Origin: Rhodococcus sp. ARC_M6
GTDB lineage: Bacteria > Actinomycetota > Actinomycetes > Mycobacteriales > Mycobacteriaceae
Reading direction: 5' to 3'
Assembly (NCBI RefSeq): GCF_022810305.1
Contig: NZ_JALGQH010000004.1
Coordinates: 62,001-126,000, forward strand
DNA: 64,000 nucleotides
Shown here: positions 10,659 through 18,103 of the stretch, piece after piece
Numbering within the stretch: position 1 is the stretch's first letter
Layout of the letters: every line of letters starts with the position of its first letter
The notes under the pieces: generated by a model
The model's input: only the letters and a program-made list of their open reading frames with translations
Told to the model about the DNA's origin: nothing
The model's database searches: none
Position numbers and translations under genes: made by a program

Positions 10659-11543
10659 ATGCAGGTTCCAGGTCCGTTCGAATACGAACGCGCAACCGGT
10701 ATCGACCACGCCATCGGATTGCTCGACAGGTTGGGCGACCAAGCGCGGGTGCTCGCGGGTGGCCACAGCCTGCTTCCGATGATGAAGATTCGACTGGCGA
10801 ACCCGGAGTATCTGATCGACATCAACGGGTTGGCGGACCAACTGGGCTACGTCACCGTCGCGGAGGCGCAGGTTCGAATCGGAGCAATGGCACGTCACCG
10901 TCAACTGCTCGAATCCGACACACTCGCTGATGTCTTCCCGATCTTTCGCGACGCAGAAAAAGTGATCGCTGATCCGGTCGTGCGCAATCGCGGCACCATC
11001 GGCGGGTCGTTGTGTCAGGCCGATCCAGCCGAAGATCTGACCACGGTGTGTTCGGTTCTCGATGCGATCTGCGTTGTACGAGGACCGTCGGGAACCCGCG
11101 AGATCCCGATGGCCGAATTTCATCTCGGACCGTACGAGACCGCCGTGAGTGGCAACGAAATACTTCTGGAGATCAGGATTCCGCGCCGGCCCCACAGTTC
11201 GAGTGCCTACGCGAAGGTAGAACGACGAGTGGGAGATTGGGCGATCACGGCCGCCGGCGCAGCGGTGTGGATGGACGGCGATATCCTAGCCGGCGCGCGA
11301 GTCGGACTTACTGCCGTTAATTCCGATCCGTTGGCTCTGGCATCGATTGCCGAGTATTTGGCAGGACAGACACCGTCGGAAGAGGTGTATCGCCGCGCCG
11401 GAGAGATGGCCGCACAGGCCTGCGAACCTGTCACCGATCCGCGCGGAACTGCCGACTACAAACGCCATCTCGCAGCGGAACTCACGGTGCGAACCTTACG
11501 AACTGCTGTAACTCGGATCGGTGAACAAGGCACTGGAGGCTGA
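10659..11543 (+). CDS. coxM: Aerobic carbon monoxide dehydrogenase, medium (FAD) subunit
   Basis: This 294-residue protein is the FAD-binding subunit that takes electrons from the [2Fe-2S] subunit and passes them to the respiratory quinone pool. Both flavin motifs are present: AGGHSLLPMMKIRLANP (33-49) and TIGGSLCQADP (113-123). ATG 10659 gives the typical MQVPGPFEY start and follows TGTGGGG; a GTG nine bases earlier is in frame. Its stop TGA (11541-11543) abuts the coxS GTG at 11545. The order M-S-L is that of known form I cox operons, and coxL carries the form I signature, so this is the CO dehydrogenase paralog rather than a nicotine- or xanthine-type enzyme. Confidence 0.92.
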   Translation: MQVPGPFEYERATGIDHAIGLLDRLGDQARVLAGGHSLLPMMKIRLANPEYLIDINGLADQLGYVTVAEAQVRIGAMARHRQLLESDTLADVFPIFRDAEKVIADPVVRNRGTIGGSLCQADPAEDLTTVCSVLDAICVVRGPSGTREIPMAEFHLGPYETAVSGNEILLEIRIPRRPHSSSAYAKVERRVGDWAITAAGAAVWMDGDILAGARVGLTAVNSDPLALASIAEYLAGQTPSEEVYRRAGEMAAQACEPVTDPRGTADYKRHLAAELTVRTLRTAVTRIGEQGTGG

Positions 11544-11544
11544 T

Positions 11545-12015
11545 GTGCGGGTAGCGATGACGGTGAACGGCGAGTCCGTCTCGGAAGAGGTGGAACCGCG
11601 GATGCTTCTGGTGCACTTCCTCCGAGATCAATTGCGGCTCACCGGAACACACTGGGGCTGCGACACCAGCAATTGTGGAACGTGTGTGGTTGCGGTGGAC
11701 GGAGAGCCGGTGAAGTCGTGCACCATGCTCGCTGCGATGGCCGACGGTCACGAGATCAGGACCGTCGAGGGCCTCGAACGTGACGGCGTGCTCGATCCGA
11801 TCCAAGAAGGATTTATGCAATGCCACGGACTGCAGTGCGGATTCTGCACGCCCGGAATGATGATTACCGCGCGGGCCCTCCTCGATCGAAATCCGGACCC
11901 GGACGAACCCACGATTCGTGAGGCAATCTCGGGTCAGATCTGCAGATGCACCGGCTATACGACGATTGTGCGTTCGGTTCAGTGGGCAGCGGCGCATCCG
12001 GTAGGAGGTGCGTGA
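11545..12015 (+). CDS. coxS: Aerobic carbon monoxide dehydrogenase, small (2Fe-2S) subunit
   Basis: This 156-residue protein carries two [2Fe-2S] clusters that relay electrons from the Mo/Cu site in CoxL to FAD in CoxM. The N-terminal plant-type cluster uses C39, C44, C47 and C59; the C-terminal cluster uses C98, C101, C133 and C135 (CGFC and ICRCTGY). The GTG at 11545 is chosen because GGAGG sits five bases upstream and it directly follows the coxM stop; an upstream GTG at 11521 would overlap coxM. Its TGA overlaps the coxL ATG by one base, which indicates translational coupling. Confidence 0.93.
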   Translation: MRVAMTVNGESVSEEVEPRMLLVHFLRDQLRLTGTHWGCDTSNCGTCVVAVDGEPVKSCTMLAAMADGHEIRTVEGLERDGVLDPIQEGFMQCHGLQCGFCTPGMMITARALLDRNPDPDEPTIREAISGQICRCTGYTTIVRSVQWAAAHPVGGA

Positions 12016-14402
12016 TGACGGCGGTCGACGCTGGTCCCGAACATGAGGTGAACGACGGAAAGCCGTGTGGGCACGGCCGGATGCTCCGGAAGGAGGATCC
12101 ACGCTTCATTCGGGGGCAAGGTCATTACCTCGACGATGTGCAACTTCCCGGCATGCTGCATCTGGCAATCTTGCGGTCACCGGTTGCTCACGCGCGGTTG
12201 GTGAGTATCGATACCAGTGCAGCGCAGGCGCATCCGAAGGTCAAAGCTGTGATTACCGGCGAAGACCTTGCGGCCCAAGGTCTCGCGTGGATGCCGACGC
12301 TGTCCAATGACGTTCAAGCGGTCTTGGCGACGGACAAGGTGCGGTTCCAAGGTCAGGAAGTTGCCTTTGTTGTTGCCGAGGATCGATATTCGGCCCGCGA
12401 CGCCTTGGAATTGATCGACGTCGAGTACGACATCCTCGACCCGGTGATCGATGCTCGGACGGCTTTGTCTCCGGACGCTCCTGTGATTCGCACGGATCTC
12501 GATGGTAAGACCGACAACCACTGCTTCGACTGGGAAACCGGAGACAAGGCAGCCACCGATGCGGTGTTCGCCGCTGCCGAGGTGGTGACCAAGCAGGAGA
12601 TCGTCTATCCGCGGGTGCATCCAGCGCCGATGGAAACCTGTGGGGCCGTGGCTGATTATGATCGCGTCACCGGAAAGCTGACACTGTGGTCGACCAGCCA
12701 GGCGCCACACGCACACCGCACTCTTTACGCCCTGGTGGCGGGATTGCCCGAGCACAAGATTCGCGTGATCTCCCCGGACATCGGCGGTGGATTCGGAAAC
12801 AAGGTGCCGATCTATCCGGGATATGTGTGCTCCATCGTAGCTTCCCTGGTGACCGGGAAGCCGGTCAAGTGGATGGAGGATCGCAGCGAAAACCTCACCA
12901 GCACAGGGTTTGCGCGTGACTACATCATGGTGGGGGAGATTGCGGCAACCAAGGAAGGTAAGATCCAGGCTATCCGCACGCATGTATTGGCTGATCATGG
13001 TGCGTTCAACGGAACTGCAGCACCCACCAAGTATCCGGCTGGGTTCTTCGGTGTGTTCACCGGTAGTTACGACCTCGAGGCCGCCTATTGCTCGATGACT
13101 GCGGTCTACACGAACAAGGCTCCGGGTGGTGTCGCGTACGCGTGCTCCTTCCGCATCACCGAGGCGGTGTATCTGGTGGAGCGGTTGGTCGACTGCCTTG
13201 CATTTGATCTGGAGATGGATCCCGCGCAGTTGAGGCTGAAGAACTTGTTGAAGCCGGACCAGTTTCCGTACACCAGCAAAACCGGCTGGAAATACGATTC
13301 GGGCGACTACGAAACCACCATGCGCAAGGCGATGGAGATGATCGGCTACGACGCCCTACGCCGCGAACAGGCCGAGAAGCGTTCTCGCGGAGAGTTGATG
13401 GGCATCGGAATGTCTTTCTTCACCGAAGCGGTCGGCGCCGGCCCGCGTAAGGATATGGATATTCTCGGGCTCGGAATGGCAGACGGTTGTGAACTGCGTA
13501 TCCATCCGACAGGCAAAGCGGTAGTGCGTATTTCAGTCCAAACTCAGGGTCAGGGACACGAGACCACGTTCGCGCAGATCGTGGCAGAAGAACTCGGGAT
13601 TCCTCCCGACGACATCGACGTGGTGCACGGTGACACCGACAACACGCCATTCGGCCTGGGCACCTACGGCAGTCGGTCCACTCCGGTTTCCGGTGCTGCG
13701 GCGGCCCTGGTGGCACGCAAGGTTCGGGACAAGGCCAAGATCATCGCCTCCGGAATGCTCGAGGTTTCCGTGGCGGATCTCGACTGGGTCAAGGGTTCAT
13801 TTCATGTGAAAGGAGATCCGTCGGCTTCAGTCACGATTCAAGAGATCGCGATGCGGGCACACGGCGCGGGCGATCTACCGGAGGGAATCGAAGGTGGTCT
13901 CGAGGCCCAGATTTGTTACAACCCAGAGAATCTGACCTATCCGTACGGTGCCTATTTCTGTGTAGTCGACATCGACCCGGGAACTGCGCAGGTATCCGTT
14001 CGCAGATTCTTGGCTGTGGACGACTGCGGAACGCGAATCAACCCGATGATCATCGAAGGCCAAGTGCACGGCGGCATCGTCGACGGTATCGGTATGGCGT
14101 TGATGGAGATCATCAGTTTCGACGAGGATGGCAACTGCCTGGGCGGTTCGCTCATGGACTACCTCATCCCGACGGCACTGGATGTGCCCAACCTGGAAAC
14201 CGGCTTCACGGTGACACCCTCGCCGCACCATCCGATCGGTGCCAAGGGAATTGGTGAAAGCGCTACCGTCGGCTCGCCGCCCGCCGTCGTCAATGCGGTT
14301 GTCGACGCCTTGAAGCCGTTCGGGATCAGGCACGCCGACATGCCTCTGACACCGTCGCGGGTGTGGGAAGCAATGCAGGGCCGGGCCACACCACCAAACT
14401 GA
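12015..14402 (+). CDS. coxL: Form I aerobic carbon monoxide dehydrogenase, large (Mo/Cu) catalytic subunit
   Basis: This 795-residue subunit oxidises CO to CO2 at a copper-sulfur-molybdenum site. The form I active-site loop AYACSFR is present at residues 374-380, with C377 as the expected copper ligand; form II and other hydroxylases have AYRGAGR there. Other molybdopterin signatures are ISPDIGGGFGNK, QTQGQGHETTFAQI, TYGSRSTPVSGAA and the GIGES loop with E748, the expected catalytic glutamate. Length is close to the 809 residues of the Oligotropha enzyme. ATG 12015 overlaps the coxS stop and follows GGAGGTG. Expected location is the inner face of the membrane, held by CoxG. Confidence 0.95.
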   Translation: MTAVDAGPEHEVNDGKPCGHGRMLRKEDPRFIRGQGHYLDDVQLPGMLHLAILRSPVAHARLVSIDTSAAQAHPKVKAVITGEDLAAQGLAWMPTLSNDVQAVLATDKVRFQGQEVAFVVAEDRYSARDALELIDVEYDILDPVIDARTALSPDAPVIRTDLDGKTDNHCFDWETGDKAATDAVFAAAEVVTKQEIVYPRVHPAPMETCGAVADYDRVTGKLTLWSTSQAPHAHRTLYALVAGLPEHKIRVISPDIGGGFGNKVPIYPGYVCSIVASLVTGKPVKWMEDRSENLTSTGFARDYIMVGEIAATKEGKIQAIRTHVLADHGAFNGTAAPTKYPAGFFGVFTGSYDLEAAYCSMTAVYTNKAPGGVAYACSFRITEAVYLVERLVDCLAFDLEMDPAQLRLKNLLKPDQFPYTSKTGWKYDSGDYETTMRKAMEMIGYDALRREQAEKRSRGELMGIGMSFFTEAVGAGPRKDMDILGLGMADGCELRIHPTGKAVVRISVQTQGQGHETTFAQIVAEELGIPPDDIDVVHGDTDNTPFGLGTYGSRSTPVSGAAAALVARKVRDKAKIIASGMLEVSVADLDWVKGSFHVKGDPSASVTIQEIAMRAHGAGDLPEGIEGGLEAQICYNPENLTYPYGAYFCVVDIDPGTAQVSVRRFLAVDDCGTRINPMIIEGQVHGGIVDGIGMALMEIISFDEDGNCLGGSLMDYLIPTALDVPNLETGFTVTPSPHHPIGAKGIGESATVGSPPAVVNAVVDALKPFGIRHADMPLTPSRVWEAMQGRATPPN

Positions 14403-14421
14403 GTGACGGGACATCTTCGCC

Positions 14422-15336
14422 ATGAACGGCACCACGAACGATTTGCGATTGAGAGCAGAGCAATTGCTCGGCGAGCGACGTCCGTTTGTGAACGCCACCG
14501 TCGTGAGAGCCCAGCAACCCACGTCGGCTCATCCCGGAGATTCGGCAATTGTGTTCTCGGACGGCACTATCGAAGGGTTTGTGGGAGGGCAGTGTGCCCA
14601 GAACTCGGTTCGAGTTGCGGCCAGGGGAGCGCTGAAGAGTGGTGAAAGTGTGTTGCTGCGAGTGCTTCCCGACGGTGCGCCGGAGTTTCCGAAAACCAAA
14701 GGTGCGGACGTGGTAATCAACCCTTGCCTGTCCGGCGGTGCGATGGAAATCTTCCTCGAACCCAATCTGCCCGCGCCGGTATTGGGTGTCTTCGGTGACA
14801 CTCCGATTGCGAAGTCACTGGCCGAGTTCGCTGGGATGCTTCACTTCGATATCGCGCACTGCTCGGTTGATGCTGCCCCCCAATCGATTCCAGAAGAGAC
14901 TATGGCCGTTGTCATCGCCAGTCTCGGGGGAGAGGAAGCGCAGACTGTTCGCGCTGCCTTGGATGCCGGAGTGGAATACATCGGACTGGTGGCTAGCCGT
15001 GTCCGCGGCGCATCCGTCCTTGACCAATTGGAATTGACCGATTCCGAGCGTGAGCGCGTACATTCCCCGGTCGGGCTGTACCTCGGGGCCAAGACGCCGG
15101 CCGAGATTGCACTGTCCATTGTCGCTGACTTGGTCCGTGCTATTCGCCTCGACGGTCTTGGCGCCGTTGAAACGGCGGTACCGACGCCGAAGACCTCAGT
15201 TGATCCGATCTGCGGGATGGTAGTGACAATCGGACCGGATACACCACACCTCGAGATTGACGGCGTCGACGTCTGGTTCTGCTGCCCGGGTTGTCGCCGC
15301 CAGTATGAAAAAAGCAGTCAGTTCGAGAACAGATGA
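14422..15336 (+). CDS. coxF: CoxF-like XdhC protein fused to a YHS metal-binding domain
   Basis: This 304-residue protein has an XdhC_CoxI-type N-terminus (PGDSAIVFSDGTIEGFVGGQCAQNSV, about 33-58), a Rossmann-like middle (APVLGVFGDTPIAKSLAEFAG) ending in SPVGLYLGAKTPAEIALSI, and a C-terminal YHS domain at 261-304 with DPICGM (C264) and CCPGC (C287, C288, C291). XdhC domains handle molybdenum cofactor; YHS domains are cysteine metal-binding modules, often linked to copper. In known cox clusters CoxF works with CoxD and CoxE to build the Cu-S-Mo site, so a copper role for the YHS tail is a reasonable inference. The stop overlaps the next start by four bases. Confidence 0.85.
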   Translation: MNGTTNDLRLRAEQLLGERRPFVNATVVRAQQPTSAHPGDSAIVFSDGTIEGFVGGQCAQNSVRVAARGALKSGESVLLRVLPDGAPEFPKTKGADVVINPCLSGGAMEIFLEPNLPAPVLGVFGDTPIAKSLAEFAGMLHFDIAHCSVDAAPQSIPEETMAVVIASLGGEEAQTVRAALDAGVEYIGLVASRVRGASVLDQLELTDSERERVHSPVGLYLGAKTPAEIALSIVADLVRAIRLDGLGAVETAVPTPKTSVDPICGMVVTIGPDTPHLEIDGVDVWFCCPGCRRQYEKSSQFENR

Positions 15337-16208
15337 GCGGCGAGTTCTCCGATGTGGCCGAACTGATCAGCCGCTTCGACAAACGTGACTACCTGCTGGA
15401 CGAAGGTACCGCTACCGCCCTGTATCTGGCGCTGGAGTTGGGCCGACCATTGTTGCTCGAAGGCGAACCTGGAGTGGGAAAGACCACTGCAGCAAAGGCA
15501 TTGGCACAAACACTCGAAGTGCCCTTGATTCGTTTGCAGTGTTACGAGGGACTGAGCGCCGACGAAGCTCTCTACGATTGGAACTATCAGCGTCAACTGC
15601 TCGCGATCAAACTGTCCGAAGCTCGCGGGGACGCACTCGATGAGGCTGACCTCTTTACCGAGGAGTTCTTGCAGGAACGCCCGATCCTGCGCTGTGTCCG
15701 CCACCGAGGCTCCGCCGCGCCGGTACTGCTGATCGACGAAATTGACCGTGCCGACGACGAATTCGAGGCTTTGCTCCTCGAGTTTCTGGGTGAATCCGCG
15801 GTCACGGTGCCCGAGCTGGGTACGTTCACAGCGTTGCACCCACCGGTGGTAGTGCTGACGTCCAACCGAAGTCGCGACCTCCACGACGCCCTCCGTCGGC
15901 GCTGTCTTTACCACTGGATCGACTACCCGCAGCCGCAGCGCGCAGTGGCAATAGTGCGCCGAATGGTGCCGTCGGCGAATCTCGCGATGATCGAGCATGC
16001 CACCGCCTTCGTGGGGCAGATCCGCGGCGCCGACCTGGACAAGGCACCCGGCATCGCCGAAACCATCGACTGGGTATCCGCGCTTGTGACGCTGGGGGTG
16101 GCAGACCTTGTCACCGACGATGTGATTGTCAGTTTGGGGGCGTTGGCAAAAACGCCTGACGATCGCACCGTGCTTCGCGACGCCTATCTCACGCAGATCA
16201 CCGGATGA
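15333..16208 (+). CDS. coxD: MoxR-type AAA+ ATPase for CO dehydrogenase maturation
   Basis: This 291-residue ATPase has Walker A GEPGVGKT (44-51), Walker B VLLIDEIDRAD (131-141) and the sensor segment VVVLTSNRSRDLHDALRRRC. MoxR ATPases act with VWA-domain partners as metal-insertion chaperones; CoxD of Oligotropha is needed to sulfurate and load copper at the Mo site. Start and stop overlap or nearly touch neighbours (ATGA overlap with coxF, ten bases to coxG), which shows a coupled operon. The VWA partner CoxE is encoded two genes downstream. Confidence 0.92.
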   Translation: MSGEFSDVAELISRFDKRDYLLDEGTATALYLALELGRPLLLEGEPGVGKTTAAKALAQTLEVPLIRLQCYEGLSADEALYDWNYQRQLLAIKLSEARGDALDEADLFTEEFLQERPILRCVRHRGSAAPVLLIDEIDRADDEFEALLLEFLGESAVTVPELGTFTALHPPVVVLTSNRSRDLHDALRRRCLYHWIDYPQPQRAVAIVRRMVPSANLAMIEHATAFVGQIRGADLDKAPGIAETIDWVSALVTLGVADLVTDDVIVSLGALAKTPDDRTVLRDAYLTQITG

Positions 16209-16218
16209 AAGGCACACG

Positions 16219-16824
16219 ATGAAGATCGCACACGAATTCACCGTCAACGCACCCGTCGAGCAAGCCTGGACAACTCTGACCGATCTGGAAGGAATCGCGC
16301 CTCTATTGCCCGGAGCGCAGATGACCGGACGAGAGGGAGACCAGTTTCTCGGCAAAGTCACGATCAAAGTGGGACCGGTATTGAGCGAGTTCGCAGGCCG
16401 CGCGAAGTTTGTCGAGAAGGACGAAGCGACGCACCGAGCGGTCATCGACGCCCGCGGTCGCGAATCTCGGGGATCGGGCAACGCGAGTGCAGTCATCACG
16501 GCGCAGTTGTATCCGGAAGGATCACAGACCCGGGTGAGCGTCGATACCGACGTGAAGATCGTGGGAAAGCTGGCGCAGTTCGGCAGTTCCATGATCACTC
16601 AAGTGTCCGAAAAGCTCATGGGGGAGTTCGCGGCCTCGTTGGAATTGAAACTGGCCGGGCCCGTAGAAACTGATGTGCCGCTGGTACTGGAACCGCAACC
16701 GGTCGAGCCACTCGACGTCATCGAACTTGCCGGCGGGTCAGTCGCCAAACGGGCATTGCCGGTGCTGGCCGCTGCAGCCTTGGCGATCGTGGTGATTGTC
16801 CTCTGGCGTCGACGCGGCCGATGA
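16219..16824 (+). CDS. coxG: CoxG, SRPBCC-domain membrane anchor of CO dehydrogenase
   Basis: This 201-residue protein opens with a CoxG/SRPBCC domain (MKIAHEFTVNAPVEQAWTTL, then LPGAQMTGREGDQFLGKVTIKVGPV; about 1-150) and ends with a single hydrophobic helix (ALPVLAAAALAIVVIVLW, about 178-195) followed by RRRGR. CoxG holds CO dehydrogenase at the cytoplasmic membrane near quinone; the tail anchor seen here fits that. ATG 16219 follows AAAGG; the frame is open upstream but overlaps coxD. The stop overlaps the coxE start (ATGA). Confidence 0.88.
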   Translation: MKIAHEFTVNAPVEQAWTTLTDLEGIAPLLPGAQMTGREGDQFLGKVTIKVGPVLSEFAGRAKFVEKDEATHRAVIDARGRESRGSGNASAVITAQLYPEGSQTRVSVDTDVKIVGKLAQFGSSMITQVSEKLMGEFAASLELKLAGPVETDVPLVLEPQPVEPLDVIELAGGSVAKRALPVLAAAALAIVVIVLWRRRGR

Positions 16825-18023
16825 TCAACACCTCCGGAGCGACGCTGCTGCGCGGAGTAGATGTGGCGGCCTTCGCGACGGCATTTGCGGACAGGCTTCG
16901 CCGAAGCGGGGTCGGAGTGTCGGCCGTCGGCGCAGCCAATTTCAGCCTGGCCCTGAATGTGGCGTCGCCGCACACTCGGACGCGCCTCTATTGGGCGGCG
17001 AGGATCACCCTGATCAACCGCCAAGAAGACCTCGACGCTTTCGACTCGGCATTCTCGGAGGTTTTCGACAAGGTCACTTTCGCGCTGGATCCGCCGGCTC
17101 GCCGCGTGGGGCGCGAACGCAACTCAGACGCGTCCACACGCCTCGGACCCGTCGATGCCGGACGGCTCGAGACCGACGCCGACGAGGTTGTCTTGCCCTG
17201 GATCAGCCGGGGCAATTCGGGTCCTCAAGCCGACGTTCAGCAACAACGTCGGACAGGCCGAGTGCTCCCCAGCTCCGTCGCCCAGAAATCCGAAGAACCT
17301 TTTGCGCAACTGAGTGCACGCGACCTCCGATTGCTCGGAGCGTGGATCGAACAAGCCGCACAGGACTGGCCCCGGCGCCGACGCCGAAGGCGTCGACTGG
17401 GTAGTCGTGGACGCGTCGATCTGCGGGCGAGCATGCACTCGTCGAGACGGACTGGTTTCGAATTCATCCGACTGGCCCGCGCCCACACGCAGAGCCGGCC
17501 CCGCACCATTGTCGTGATCTGCGACGTGAGCCGTTCGATGCACGGATATGCGGACATGTATCTGCATTTGATGAGAGTTGCAGCACGGCGCGGCGACGCC
17601 GAAGTGTTTGCCTTCTCCACCACCTTGACCCGGCTCACCCCGACACTCGCGCACCGTAGCGCCGACGCGGCTATCACCCAAGCCAACGACCGAGTCGTGG
17701 ACAAATACAGCGGCACCCACATCGGATCCTCCGTCGCGGAACTGCTCTCCTCGCATCACGGACAAACCCTGCGAGGGGCCGTGGTTGTCATAGCCTCCGA
17801 CGGCTGGGACAGCGACGATCCCGAAATTCTCGGCCGTGCGATGGCCCGAGTGAGGCGCCGCGCCCACCGAGTGGTGTGGCTCAACCCGCGGGCCGGAGCA
17901 GACAAATTCGAACCATTGACAGGGTCGATGGCGGCGGCCTTGCCCTACTGCGACGCCCTGCTGCCGGCGGATACTTTGACCGCGCTTCGCGCCATGTTTC
18001 GAGCTGTCTCCGACGCTGTTTGA
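16821..18023 (+). CDS. coxE: CoxE-like von Willebrand factor A domain protein
   Basis: This 400-residue protein has a variable N-terminal half, a run of eight arginines (about residues 184-192, in PRRRRRRRRLGSRG) and a C-terminal VWA domain. The metal-ion site motif is DVSRS (D235, S237, S239), with later THIGSS and IASDGWDSDD. VWA proteins of this type partner MoxR ATPases (here CoxD) in loading the active-site metals of CO dehydrogenase. The order coxD-coxG-coxE differs from coxD-E-F-G of Oligotropha. The last bases GTCTCCGACGCTGT recur 36 bases downstream as an imperfect direct repeat. Confidence 0.88.
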   Translation: MINTSGATLLRGVDVAAFATAFADRLRRSGVGVSAVGAANFSLALNVASPHTRTRLYWAARITLINRQEDLDAFDSAFSEVFDKVTFALDPPARRVGRERNSDASTRLGPVDAGRLETDADEVVLPWISRGNSGPQADVQQQRRTGRVLPSSVAQKSEEPFAQLSARDLRLLGAWIEQAAQDWPRRRRRRRRLGSRGRVDLRASMHSSRRTGFEFIRLARAHTQSRPRTIVVICDVSRSMHGYADMYLHLMRVAARRGDAEVFAFSTTLTRLTPTLAHRSADAAITQANDRVVDKYSGTHIGSSVAELLSSHHGQTLRGAVVVIASDGWDSDDPEILGRAMARVRRRAHRVVWLNPRAGADKFEPLTGSMAAALPYCDALLPADTLTALRAMFRAVSDAV

Positions 18024-18091
18024 GACGCTGTTTCAATGGCGTCTCCGACGCTGTGTCGTAGGTGGATTGTCATCGGCGATATGCGAGGTCC

Positions 18092-18097
18092 TACCCT
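18092..18097 (+). promoter_or_regulatory. Leaderless -10 box for the CopD-CtaG gene
   Basis: TACCCT matches TANNNT and lies six bases before the ATG at 18104, the spacing seen in leaderless actinobacterial transcripts. No ribosome site precedes the ATG. This implies the gene can be transcribed apart from the cox operon. Confidence 0.55.
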
Positions 18098-18103
18098 TGA
18101 GCT

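Noticed and set aside
18005..18054. Direct repeat GTCTCCGACGCTGT at the end of coxE as an attachment site or duplication scar
   Set aside because: Two 14-base copies 36 bases apart with no integrase or other boundary marker; most likely a small local duplication.
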